Of a stretch of 64,000 nt of DNA, positions 1 to 12,000 are shown piece after piece. How positions within the stretch are numbered: position 1 is the stretch's first letter; every line of letters begins with the position of its first letter. The stretch is from Nematopogon swammerdamellus. Its lineage: Eukaryota; Arthropoda; Insecta; Lepidoptera; Adelidae. The DNA lies in the NCBI GenBank assembly GCA_946902875.1, contig OX336336.1:6480545-6544544 (forward strand), in the 5' to 3' direction. Below the pieces are notes generated by a model that saw only the letters and a program-made list of their open reading frames with translations, was not told where the DNA came from and ran no database searches. Position numbers and translations under genes: made by a program.

Positions 1-849
1 CCTCCGCGAGCTCTTCCTAAAGAACGAAACTTAAAGAGTAAGGTGACTTTCCTGTCTGGCATACACAGACGAAACTCAAAAGTAAAGATTATAAAAACCG
101 ACCAAGCGCGAGTGATGCGGCAGTAAATGGTCAGTTTTCATTTATTATTTGTTATTGTACCTACATTAGAGTCGCACTAGCACGTATCTCAGTACCTATC
201 ACACCATCTATCGGTGATCGATCATAATTTTGTCATTAAAATGTTTGGATAATTCGGTAGATTCGGCGCTCTTCTGGAAATTGTGATATTTGTATGGGGA
301 CCCCCCTTAATTTTTAACTTTTTGTTTTTTTATTATTATTTGTTAGGATAACCGCCATAATAACACATATTCTGTGAAGATTACAACCGGTTACCTATTA
401 CGGTCCCAAAGATACAGCCATTGGACGGACAGACGTACAGACAGACAGACAGATAGACATACACACCGACAGACAAACGGCGTAGGCTTCTGACAGACTC
501 CAATGAACCCTGTATCGCAGACAGATACAAGACCAATATTTCTCGCTTATCCGCCAGGAACATAACAACCCTTCCCACCGTTCCAATAGCACCGTATATC
601 TCCGGGCATCGCGATAAAACGAGATATCCTACGCAGAAACTCTGTCCTATCGTACAGTGTACCCGGCAGTAATTAATGAACATAGAGCTTTAGAAAGAGA
701 CAAGCCGGCTGTAGAGCGTCGTCCCTGTCGCACGAACTCGCACGTCTCCGTGCGACAGAGGCGACGCGCTACAACAGGATTATCTCTTTATAACGCTCGA
801 TGATCATTACTTTATCATTTACGATATATTTGTACCGTGTGGGGTCGGT
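1..849. other. No gene seen; repeat-like DNA with (GACA)n
   Basis: Contains GGTTACCTATTACGGTCCCA followed by GGACGGACAGACGTACAGAC; a related stretch is at 2930-3010. No splice-bounded PAN coding segment was recognised, so earlier ZP-gene exons are outside or unrecognised. Confidence 0.5.
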
Positions 850-920
850 AGGTACTTAAAAAGAATAGCTCCACTGCATCTCTCCCCTTCGCATGTCGTA
901 AAAGTCGACTAAGGGATAAG
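850..920 (+). repeat. Interspersed repeat family C, short copy
   Basis: CACTGCATCTCTCCCCTTCG then CATGTCGTAAAAGTCGACTA and AGGGATAAGG. Its 3' side runs into SINE family A copy 1. Confidence 0.6.
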
Positions 921-927
921 GAAATTC

Positions 928-1313
928 GTCAGCCTCGGCAGCTCAGTGGTGCGGTCTGTCGACTGTTGTTAAGCAACGCTGAGCGCGGTCAGTACTTGGA
1001 TGGGTGACCGCCCGACCGTGGGAGGCTGACCTTGGTTCGGATTCCACGTTAAACTGTAGGTCCCTTCCCTTCTTACCTTACTAGGTGGTAGGGTTTATCC
1101 CGGACGGGTTGATACCACCGCACTGAGCGAAACGTCGGTCGAAACGGGTATGTAAATCGCGAGGTAAATCGTTCGTGTTTTCCGTCCAGTTCAGTGTAGC
1201 CGGCGCGAAATGAAGGGAAGCACTGACATGGCACCTAGTTGACCCGGTGTTATGGGCTGACATCACGGATGTTGCAGGTGATGTAGCCAACCGTGTCAGT
1301 TTCCATAAAATAA
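928..1313 (+). mobile_element. Chimeric tRNA/5S/tRNA SINE, family A, copy 1 (full length)
   Basis: Head: A-box-like GCTCAGTGGT at 941-950. A 5S rRNA 3'-half-like segment follows at 971-1014 (AAGCAACG, GCGCGGTCAGTACTTGGATG, GGTGACCGCC). A tRNA T-arm-like TTGGTTCGGATTCC lies at about 1032-1045. The two ends of the head pair (GTCAGCCTC with GAGGCTGAC). Body: GTAGGTCCCTTCCC, a core with CTAGGTGGTAGGG and GATACCACCGCACTGA, then a 3' domain ending GTGTCAGTTTCCATAAAA. Non-coding; Pol III transcription is inferred. Confidence 0.88.
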
Positions 1314-1638
1314 ACCTTACTGCCGGGTGCTGTACAGTCTCGATAGCTAGTGGCTACCGCGGACCCCGGACGATGCAACCCAGCGATGCAATCTCTGATA
1401 AGTTGTAAGTGGTTGCGCTAAATATAGTGCTCGTTGTGGTTTATGGTCAACGAACCTAGATGACATGAATTTGTTAAGTGTTAACTGTTCACATGGGATA
1501 GCAAGTGGGAGATTATTATCAACACAAGACATAACAGATTGATACGCACACATTATGGTGATGCTAAATTGGTATTAATGGTATTAATTTTCTCCGATAA
1601 TCGGAGAAAATTTTGTTTTTTTTTGCAGCATAAACCAG

Positions 1639-1960
1639 TTGTCCTACCTAACGAACTATCTAAATCGGTTCTCTAAATCGTTCCTTTGTCGCACCGCTAG
1701 AGTGTGGAACTGTCTTCCGGCGAGTGTATTTCCTGAATCCTTTAACCTGGGTGTCTTCAAGCGTCGTATTAACGGGCTAGACAGCCTAGCAACAGTCCGC
1801 AAATCTGCTGGCATGGCACCTACTGAGCGTGGTTTCGCGAGGAGAGGTGATTTTGGCTCTGTCGACTGCACCATTGGTCTCTCGGCACAGCCACCCATGC
1901 TGGTTCACATAAAAAAAATTGTTTGGATAAATAAACTTACCTAATAAAAACTCAATTAAA
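1639..1960 (+). mobile_element. Non-LTR retrotransposon 3' end (RT C-terminus), copy 1
   Basis: About 90 open codons to a stop at 1944: SKSFLCRTARVWNCLPASVF then FNLGVFKRRINGL. The R-T-x-R-x-W-N-x-L-P motif and following helix are typical of the extreme C-terminus of LINE reverse transcriptases. Followed by an A-rich tail. 5' truncated. Confidence 0.75.
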
Positions 1961-2303
1961 AAAAAATGTCTAGGAATTAGCAAGAAATTGCACAGAAAGA
2001 GCGTAGGTATACATATATATAGATCTCTGAAGATCCATTGAGAGGCAACAGAAAGAAAAGTAAATGCAAGGGTTCTCCAACAAATTGTTATTTCGAAAAA
2101 ACTAACATTTCAATCCGAAACCAGTTTTGAAACAAAGAAGTATAAGATCAGGACACTTACTTACCACAAGCTGATCTCATATAAAGATTCCCGATACTTG
2201 ATCCCTTTCTACAAGACCAAAGTCCTCTCTAGTTCGTAGAAGCTAATTGCCTAGCGTAGACCTCCTCTCGACAAACGCGCGATGTTCGATAGTGCGTGAT
2301 ATA

Positions 2304-2514
2304 AGGCGCAAGCCACACAGAAAGGATGTCGGACGCGGACACGCCGCGGACGTCTCGCATTTTCATTAAAATTTCATACAAGGCTTATGGAAATAACGTG
2401 CAATTAAAAATACATCGAATGACATTATCGGACGTCCTGGCTGGAAATTTGAATGAAACGGCAAGACGTCCGCGCAGAGTCCGACGTCCTTTCTATGTGG
2501 CTATAATAGCGCCT
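2304..2514. mobile_element. Short MITE, 211 bp, AGGCGC termini
   Basis: Left end AGGCGCAAGCCACACAGAAA, right end inverted AGGCGCTATTATAGCCACAT; the repeat continues through GAAAGGAYGTCGGAC. Centre is AT-rich. The 72-codon ORF starting at 2326 lies across it and is not considered real. Confidence 0.65.
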
Positions 2515-3574
2515 AGTTCTGCTGCGGCTTGTGAATGGCGGTAATGGCTGGTGGTTCCGATACGCCATTAGAATACAAGATGGCAGGACTAGAACGGTAT
2601 GCGGAGGTAGCTTACAAGAACAGCTTTCACTATAAATAAAAATTAAATAGGTAAATATTTCTTATTTCTTAATAACATTAATCTTGGATTTTAAATCTGT
2701 TGATAGCTGCACATTAAAGATACACTAAATTTAGCATTACATACATGCTCGTACGTACGTAATAGGTAAGTGGATACATAGAAATGTTTGCTTCACAAAC
2801 AATGATTTCACACATGATTTTACACAAGACACTCGAGGCTGCAAAATTGCAAACATGTAAAGACATTTCGAAGAGAAACTTTTTGGTTTTTACGATGGAA
2901 AACAAATTTAAATTATACAGTTTTCCCAAAATTTCAACCGGCTAGCTATTATGGTTCAAAAGATAATAGCGGTTTAAAGGTAGAGCAGACGGACGGATGG
3001 ACATACAGACAGAAGGGGTAGGCTTCCGTATGGATGCGAAACATTAAAAATCAAGTTGGAAGCACGGCGCCTTAAGAAAGTCCCCTTTAATCATAGCGTG
3101 GGCACACCCAGCAAACAACCAACCCACACCCGTTCTGGAGCAGATAAGACAGTTCTCGCTTGTCGCTTGCTCTAAGTCTTGTCTAGTTAGCGTGCGAGAG
3201 ATGCGTGCGGCAGACCTCCGCCTTCGATAAAGCTACATTGTCGGCACGCACCGCAGTTGCAAATGAACTGAGGAGCACGTTTTGCTAACATGTTGGAATT
3301 AAGATAAACTATTAATTATACCTACCGTATAGTAGGTAATAGATTAAACTAGGAGTAAGGACAAGGAAAGTAACTATAAGCTATGTCCACACTTGTGCGC
3401 TTTCGTCTTCAACTTTCAACTTTCAACTTTCAACTATTTCTATTCAACTTTCGTCTGGCGCATGCCTCTGTTAATGCATCTAAAGGCATGCAGCTTACTG
3501 TCCACACTTGTGCGCCAGTTGCATGCCTCATCCACCAGTCGTCGGCGGATTTAGCAGAAAGATGGACGCGTATA

Positions 3575-3793
3575 TCCTTACCTATAATAAAATCCAACGT
3601 CTGCTTTCTGTCTGTCTGAGTGTCTGGTCCGCTTATAACTCGAGAACCACTGAACCGATTTTAATAAAACAAAATTCTACGGATAGCTTGATTCTTCCCA
3701 TCAACTATAGGCTACTTACTATCACGCTAAATAGCTTATTAGGTTAGCAGAGAAGTGAAATATGAGAGCGGGCGGAGCCGCGGGCACAGCTAG
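3575..3793 (+). mobile_element. Helitron-like non-autonomous element, copy 1
   Basis: Begins A|TCCTTACCT, ends GCACAGCTAG|T, with a GC hairpin (GCGGAGCCGC) just before the end; no target duplication. These are Helitron rules. Nested inside the 3379-5323 foldback. Confidence 0.8.
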
Positions 3794-4348
3794 TATATAT
3801 ATATATAATATATATATACGCATATAATATATAATATATGTATATAATATAACATAAGAGCGGAGACTCTTAATTTTATTTTTTACTGTTTGTACGTCTA
3901 AATTTCTAGAAATACCAATAGCGAGTGGTGTAGTCTTTATTCGTATGTTCCCATAACGCTGGATTAGCACGGTAATCTTCGATAAAAGCTAGTTTCTTGC
4001 TCAGATGACATCGTGACGCACAGCGAGTTGCACGGTTTTCCACCACCGGCGGGTACGCGTGCGTCTCAACGTGCGCTACCCGTTCAACTGATTTGAAGCA
4101 TGCGTCCACGCACGCAACAGCGCATGCGTCGTGCGCTGAGGCATGCGTCAATCGGAATCCGCGGGGCACGAATGATTCAAGGTTGTTTAGTGATGGGACA
4201 ATGTATCCACAAATATCGAAAATCGATCGTTATTTTAGAATAATATGAAATAATGTCGATTATTAAAACTAAGAGTATTTCTATAGAAAATAAGATATAA
4301 TAAACAAATGCTGTATTTACTTTGTAGGTACAATACAAATCTGTTCAA

Positions 4349-4977
4349 ACCACAATATTAGTTTTATTAGTATGGAATAGAAAGAATTTGATTTTTTTTA
4401 CCAACTTACACGTGTTACATCATAATGATATAAAATACTTTTTTGTTACTGTTATGAAACTGAATCGATTAGGCTATAAAAATCAACCACCTATTTTTTT
4501 ATTTAAACACATAAAAAATATTTTACATAAAAAAAAGGCCAAGGTCCAAAAAAATAGATCTTACAAAATTAGTTCATAGTAAGCTAAGGGGGGGTTCTGT
4601 GTCGGAAATAGATCACTTTTGAAGAACAAAGAATTTTTTTTTTTCACAAAAATTTTTTTTTTTAATGTTAACTGTAAAAAAAATTTTTTCTTAATCGTTT
4701 CGGTTTCGTGCTAGGAACAAAAAAGTCTTCCAACACGTATATCTCTTACTTTCAGAAATTTTGAAAAACCATAATTTTAGTTTTATTAGTATGGAATAGA
4801 AAGAATTTAATTTTTTTTACCAACTTACACGTGTTACATCATAATAGTCATGAAGACTTTTTTGTTACTGTTATGAAACTGAATCGATTAGGTTATAAAA
4901 ATCAACCACCTATTTTTTTATTTAAAAACTACATAAAAAAATTTTTTACTTAAAAAAAACCCAAGGTCCAAAAATTT
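4349..4977. repeat. Direct duplication inside the foldback element
   Basis: Two copies starting at AACCACAATATTAGTTTTAT and AACCATAATTTTAGTTTTAT, with ACACGTGTTACATCATAAT and AACTGAATCGATTAGG in both. T- and A-rich; the 63-codon ORF in copy 1 is not conserved in copy 2. Confidence 0.75.
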
Positions 4978-5514
4978 TTATATAGGTTTTACTCCCTATA
5001 TGATACAGAACCACCCCTTAGCGTACTATGAACAAATTTTGAAAGACCTTATATAAATATGTATTATATTTACTTAATCGTTAACATAAAGTATACATGT
5101 TTATATAAGTACTGTAGGTATATAAGTATTAAGGTCTGAAATATGACATGAATAAAATACAATAAACAAATAAATATGAGTATCGATAACAGTGTCGATT
5201 GTTTATTGATCGCCGTAGTCAATCCCTAACAAGGTCGTATTCGTGCCCCGCGGATTCCGATGTATGGTCATGCATGACGCATGGCCGTGTTGAAGACGAA
5301 AGCGCACAAGTGTGGACATAGCTATAAGTGAGCGAGGAAAGTAAGTAATAGTGGCTCGTGGCCTTTTTCGAGAGAGCGGCGCGGCGGTGGGGGCGACCGA
5401 CGGCGCGGAGGCGGCGGCGGCGCGGCTAGGAACTCTGCGGCCTAAATTTTACCAGACAAACGGATAGATTCCCCGTTGAAAATGCCTACTGTTTATAACA
5501 TGAGAAATGCTCAC

Positions 5515-5790
5515 CAATCTGAGAGGCACCATGCCAGCAGATTTGCGGATGTGTTTCTAGGCTGTCTAGCCTGTTATACGACGTCTGAAGACACTCAGGT
5601 TAAATGATTCGGGAAACACACTCGCCCGCCGGAAGCCAGTTACACACCCAGCTGCGGTGCGACAAAGAACGAACGAATTTTGAGAATCGATGGGTTCTCA
5701 AAATAAGGGATATTAGTTCCTCAGAGCTGCAGCGTCCATGATAGTACCTTTACAACATTATACATACATGGTTATCAAAACCATGGCCTT
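5515..5790 (-). mobile_element. Same non-LTR 3' end, copy 2 (minus, degenerate)
   Basis: Plus strand GAGGCACCATGCCAGCAGAT to the region GGAAACACACTCGCCCGCCG is the reverse complement of copy 1's coding end. The frame is disrupted. It ends about 75 bp before the first PAN exon. Confidence 0.7.
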
Positions 5791-5864
5791 CAAAAAAATT
5801 TTTATACTAAATTTGTTTACGCATCTCACATTGCTATAAAAGATCGTGTTTGTTGTGTGTGCAG

Positions 5865-6032
5865 CGGTCGGTGAACACATACTACATGGTGAAACTGCAA
5901 GTTCGGAGTGAGTCAGTGTGCCTGCGACCCTGGGCCTTCGAGCGAGTGCCCGGGAAGGCGCTGCGGGGCCTCGACAACACCATCATCTACACTTCCACTA
6001 AGGAGGCATGTCTGGCTGCATGTCTCAATGAG
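5865..6032 (+). CDS. ZP-gene exon: first part of PAN module 1
   Basis: Phase 0 to 0, 56 codons. The acceptor gtgtgtgcag and donor gag|gtaacc are good. The sequence runs ESVCLRPWAFERVPGKAL and then KEACLAACLNE, the Cys pattern that opens a PAN/Apple module. The open frame continues leftwards without a convincing start, so this is an internal exon. Confidence 0.9.
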
Positions 6033-9000
6033 GTAACCTCTACCTTTAAGTTACTACCTACCTACTTATACATATGTATTGCAATGGATCTTTGAACTAT
6101 CCACAGAACAAACAACTATATCTAATAAAATCTCAATTTTCAGAATCGCCCGTTCAGAAGCTAAGATCTTTAACTTTTAAGGGAATCAATCACTGACTGC
6201 TGATCCTGACACAAATAAAAGAAAATGGGTTCTAAATTCGTCCTATTTTTATAAGGATTTTACAAAATTGTATTTTCTGAATTCCTTCTATTTCTGAGTG
6301 ACTTATAGACCTCATAGGCATATGAATGGAACTTGTAGGGCGACGACTTTTGGTTACAGAAGCGGTTCCCGTGCCGCTCTGCGGAGTACGAGTACGGCAG
6401 CATGCGGTGTGCGTTGTCGGATTCGGATCGGCGCACCGCGCAGCATTTTGTGCAGCTCGTCGACACACCGGGCACAGACTATTTTGAGGTATAGCCGAGG
6501 GTTCTAATTACACGATCAGGGCACCCCGACCACCAGATGACAATAGACCACGCTTCAGACCTGCGTTCAAACTATTTTCCATAAGACGCGTATGCGTATT
6601 GTCCAATATGAACATGTACATACATACGGATCGACTCTTCTCAGGTTGTCTATTGTATTTATTGACTAAAACTATCCTCTAAGAGTACCCTGGTGCAAAT
6701 AGACCCTAGGTCAATGAGGTTCCGTACATTTTCTCAGTTCTCAGATTTTCTCCAATTCAGATTTCCCTACCATAATTTTCTGAAAATAATGTCTCTCTGG
6801 ATTCGACTAATGGACAAACAGAAGAGATTCCCATGCGTGTTGTTGTTTGCGCAGAACTTGTGCCTGAAAGCATCACAGGCGTGCAAGGGTGCGCGAGTGT
6901 TTACCGCGCCGCGCATAGGAGTCGCCGAGGACAAGGTGGCACAGTATGCCGGTCTGCACTACTACACTGACAAAGAGCTACAGGTTAATATAAATTCATC
7001 ACCTAACAAATATATAACTGTGTTTTAGTTATTTATTCGTACTTGCCTCAAAGTTTTTATTAAATGAAGTTTTTATGAATTCTATAAAAGCTTTCGACAT
7101 TGTTGGACATGTTAAATGGCGTCTTCTTTAATTTAATTAATTATACTTCAAGTTAATTAATATTTTCAAGGTTTGTTTAATGGTTTTAATAAATGTAAGG
7201 CAGGGAAAGTGTTTAGGAATGGTGATGACTGATGAAAGTTCATTCTCAAAATAAGTCATGTAGTACCTCAAGGCTGCACGCTTGGACACACTTTTTCGAG
7301 GTCTATTAATATTATATCAAAATGTTAACTATTATTATGTCAGGTGACATCGGAAGCTGCATGCCGCCTTGCCTGCGAGATAGAGTCAGAGTTTCTGTGT
7401 CGCTCGTTCCTCTACATGGGAGCTCCTCACGCCGCCGCTTACAACTGTCGACTCTACCACCTGGACCACCACACACTGCCCGACGGACCTTCGGCTTATC
7501 TCAACGCTGACAGACCTCTCATCGACGACGGCGAACCAATTGGGCGTTACTTCGAGAACTTCTGTGAGAGTGAGTACAACTACATATTGGCTGTAAATTA
7601 ATAAAAGATTATGCGTGATATTCTCGTTCACGGGTCGTGGATTTTGATGTTATCAACTGCTTCTATTTCCAGTTACCTAGGGTTGTATCTAAGGATGTAA
7701 GATAATCCTTCGCGTTTTAATACGTCTAGTTAGAAATAGCGTTGGTGCACTTATAATAATTTGTGCAATCGTTATATAATTGCAAAGGAGGTCAATAGCA
7801 CCGATCAGCTGCGCGCACAATATGGGGCTTGGCCTTGGCCATTAATAGCGCTCCGACACCGTTGAAATAATGGCCGTCCTCGAATCTTACTTATTTAACG
7901 AGAAATTGATTGCTTCTGAGACGGCGTCGATCCGTGAGTCATGTGATTATCTATACACGTAGCGGATACGATGACAGCTGAGGCAACGTAACACGAACGA
8001 TCCCACAGGTCAGGGGCGAGGCTGCATTCTTGACAATGGACGTGTCTTAACGAAAGACGCCGATTTTACTTTATCTCAGAACTGACGACAATGCAATATT
8101 AAATCAGCGTTCCTCTCCCCAGCTCCCGGGCTCGGTGGTGAAGTACACAGCCTGTGTTAGGTCCTCAGATCAGTGATCTGAGGTCAGGTCCAATTTTTCT
8201 TGTCTGTTAATATTGTGTTGTATGTGTTATATTTATATTTGTGTGTGTGTTATGCGAGAAAAATAAAAAGCTATTTATTTAATTTCATTTAATTTGCATT
8301 GAGTACAAGAAATTGATTAAATTACGCAAAATAAGCCATAACAGATGTTTTTTTAAATCTTTAATAATGAAGATAACTTAACGCCTTGTAATGGTATACA
8401 TTCTAAATCAAAGAAATAATTACTGTGTTAAACATTTAACAATTAAAATGTATTAAACACGTCCACCCCTTCTGTTATTCGTCAAAATAAACAAGTCTAG
8501 GTTTGAATCAGACGCCACCTTTGTGCTATACAATGAACTAATGAAATAGAGTCGCATTTTTGTTTTTTTTTTATGCAAACCAACATGCGTGGCTGTGTCG
8601 AGGGACTTATGGTACAGTCGACAGAGCCAAAAACCCCTCTCCTCGCGAAACAACGCTCAGTGAGGCGCCATGCCAGCAGATTTGCGGACTTTTGCTAGGC
8701 TGTCTAGCCCGTTGATACGACGTTTAAAGACACCCAGGTTAAAGGATTCGGGAAACACACTCGCAGGGAGACAGTTCCACACCCTATCGGTGCGAAAGCC
8801 CAATGTCAAGAACAAAAGGGTGCTCAGTTTCTCTGCGGCGAGTGCTGCGAAGATATAATGGCAAGGAATAAGGGTAGCAAGTTCCTCCGAGCAGCGTCCA
8901 TGATAATACCTGTAGAACAGACTTAGATAGTTTAAAAGTCAGTCGGTACCATTCTCGGTTTGAAAACTAGCCGTACCGTGGGTGATCTGAAAATCAATAT

Positions 9001-12000
9001 TTTAACCTGGAAATCTGAAGAGTATTACATCGCCTATAACGCACGACTGTGCCTTCATGTGATAGGTTCTCAGTAAAGTCCTCTCCTCGGTTGTCTAGGA
9101 ATTCCCAAGCATCGCTTCCCCGTTCTCAAAGCCCTGGAAGAATGCTAATAACCCGACTCTAATGCTCCCACTTTACACGTATTACGTGCGATTTAACGCG
9201 AGCCATCACGTCTACGACGCGAGCTCATGTTAAGGTCGTCGTTAAAGTTTTATAGTCGTGTAAACATTACGTGACTTTCGTGGGCCAAGCGGTCTTTTTG
9301 TTTTGTCGATTGAGAGATAATTGTACGCCTCGTAAATGCTCAAGTGGTAAATGTTGATGTTTTTAATTTATTTCAATAGTGTGAAGGCAATTTAGCTACT
9401 GTTGAACTTTGATTAGGATAATTGGCACATTTTTGGTGTTTAGGTATATTTTTCATATTACCTATGCTAATAGTGTTTTAGCATTCCACAAACAATTTAT
9501 GTCAAATATTTATAGAGAACTAGCTTTGCCCGTGACTTCGTCCGCGTGGACGTGGTCCAGCCGTTTAGGCGGAGTTGGGTGACAAACACACGTACAGAAG
9601 AATTGTACAAGGATGACTCTACATTTTAATTAGGATTAAGTGTGTTTCCTAACACAGGTCATGTATATATTATTCATGATTATACACACGTCATGAAGAA
9701 ACACGGGGAACCGTTGCAGAACGAAACTATTACCTGAACAACTAATATTTCATTCGCGAGTGTGCAGTTCAAAATAAAGTTTAAAAATGCATCCATTAGT
9801 CTCCAACCTACGATCGAGCTGAAGTATAGGGGGCGCAAAACACTTCCCGAGGCGACCTCTTGAACCTCTCTTCTGAACTAGTTTGTCAGATTCTGAAGCC
9901 TGTGTTAAAATAAACCAACAGCGAGGAAGAAAAGGAGATAGATTTTAATATTTCCGTCAAGAGGGCAGCGCATAAATCCGCTCAGTTTTGTAATTATAAT
10001 TTCTCCGCACTCTTGATGGTTACGAGCGCCCTCAAACCGTAATTATAATTTCAGAAATAATTGGACGCGCCGTAGACTCTACTCACTAATTCGACTCAGA
10101 AGAGCTCTTTAGAGCTTTCCTATTCAATTGTGTATTTGAATATCACAATGAGATCTCGCTTCCTGATCAATTATCATGATGAGTGACCGGTTCTCAGCCT
10201 TTCAAATGAAAATTTGGTCAAGCGATTATTAGTGACGAACAGAATGCTTAAAGCTACTCATTTGTAATTTATAATAATTATAACTGTATACTTATTGAAA
10301 TTAAATGTTTAATATTTACTTGCATTTTTTGTGTCTCTAATTGTATAGTTTTCATTTTGAAAGATGACTTTCTCAACGCAGTCACGAGTACGTTTGTGTT
10401 GGCATTGGTTAATAATGAAATTTTACGTAAGGTATTTATTACAAATTATAGTATTCTTATTGCAAATTACATAGTGTGGAGTAATTGCACAATCTCCCTC
10501 ATAAATTTGAACTAAAATTACTAGAATAGCTAAAGCTAATGTCAGTTCCTGTGGTTGCATCATGTGTAGCACCATCGTCTTTCAAGATTTTCATCATAAT
10601 CGATTGATCGCCTTCATTGATTCGACGTATTACATTTCATCAGGCTGCTTTTTGTCAGTCAATAAATATTTGTTGGTACGTTTTACAAGTCATACATCTT
10701 CGCGGGCGGTATATTAATCGACAGGTTTCAATCACATTTCGTCGATGGAGCCGATTTGAGGCATCTACCGTAACAAATTACCCCAAGGTACGACCAAATT
10801 AATGAACGCGGCCACCGCATCGGCGGCGCGGCGGCGCCACTCTCGTTCGCCCTATGATTAGTTCTCTATCGAATATTGCAGTGGATTAATCGAGTGTTGC
10901 CATAGTGTTGCACAATGGCGCGGCGCGGAGGTGGTCCCCGGGCAAGTAACGGTGCGAGCGCGGGTACGCACGCGCGTGCGCGGCGCGACCGTACAATTCA
11001 CTGAGAGCTTCTTGTCTTCGTTGCGCGTTCTTAATTTTTTTTTCGCTCATAAAAAGTTGATAATCTATGACGGTTGTGACGTATATGAATGACTGGCTGT
11101 GTATCTCATGTATCTACATCAGAGAGTTTATCCTACTTTATACGTCACTCTTGTTGATTGTCCCTGTCCCTGACCAAAATGTGGAATAGGATGGGAGTTT
11201 TGGGTACTCACGATCGCAGATGGAGCCTCTCCAACCTTGAATTCCGTGATGCGTTGCTTGCTGGTGTTCATGTGCTGTTGGTGCGTAGCCAAATCATCGC
11301 GCTTTTCTTCTTAGGGACGTCCCTGATTATGCCCTCCTTCGTCGAGGCGCACCGTGGCGAAAATAGGCGTGGAAAACGATGATTTTCGATAAACTTTCTT
11401 CTTGAAATAGGCAGCTCGATGTAGAATCGCAGAGAGTAATTTTCCAATAGAAACGGTCGTCCCTAAGGGACAATCAGGGACATCCGCAAGGAAACCTGTA
11501 GGTGTAGGTACACTATAAGGCACAATCATGATCTTCAATCATATAACCTTGGGCCCAAATGCGCATCAGGATTATCCTCTCATTGTCTATGAATGTTCAG
11601 AGGTTGGATTAGGTTTTCAACAGCAGATTCCACTAAGAACGATTAAAGAACCAAGGTCGAGATAGATATTTTGGTTTTGTTTTCCTGATTTCATTAACAT
11701 GTATGGAATATATTTGAGCACCATTAATTAGCCCTATTAATTTAAAATCCCCACCAATACAAACTACCTCACTTTTGGCTCTTCAAGAAAGTAGCAAAAT
11801 AAGGCGACAGCAGACTAGTTGGTTGTGGAAGCGTTAGGAAGAGCTAGTCCTAGATATTCGAGTAAAGTGCAAGTTGTAGAGTCGATATAGAACTAATTTA
11901 TTATTAAGAGATAATTACCCATACCATTACCATTACCATAGTGCCAAGTAGAGTCCGCTTATTATGAAGAGGAAGGGCTGGCTCAGCTGGTTAGACTATG

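Larger units (their letters stand above)
3379..5323. mobile_element. Large foldback element with nested inverted repeats
   Basis: A perfect 35-bp inverted repeat (3379-3413 and 5289-5323; starts AGCTATGTCCACACTTGTGC) bounds the unit. Inside are a 21-bp perfect pair (4153-4173 / 5239-5259) and a 29-bp pair (4572-4600 / 5005-5033). A near-identical direct duplication of about 207 bp lies at 4349-4556 and 4771-4977. Non-coding. A Helitron-like element is inserted near the left end. Superfamily unknown; no clear target duplication. Confidence 0.7.

Noticed and set aside
960..1022. A 5S rRNA gene
   Set aside because: Only the 3' half is present, inside a dispersed repeat with tRNA parts and an A-tail; it is a SINE head, not a gene.
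2326..2544. 72-codon ATG frame
   Set aside because: It spans a MITE with inverted ends, so the frame is a by-product.
5850..5864. Start codon for the ZP gene near 5850
   Set aside because: The frame opens only at a TTG inside a splice acceptor (gtgtgtgcag), and no signal peptide follows; this is an internal exon.
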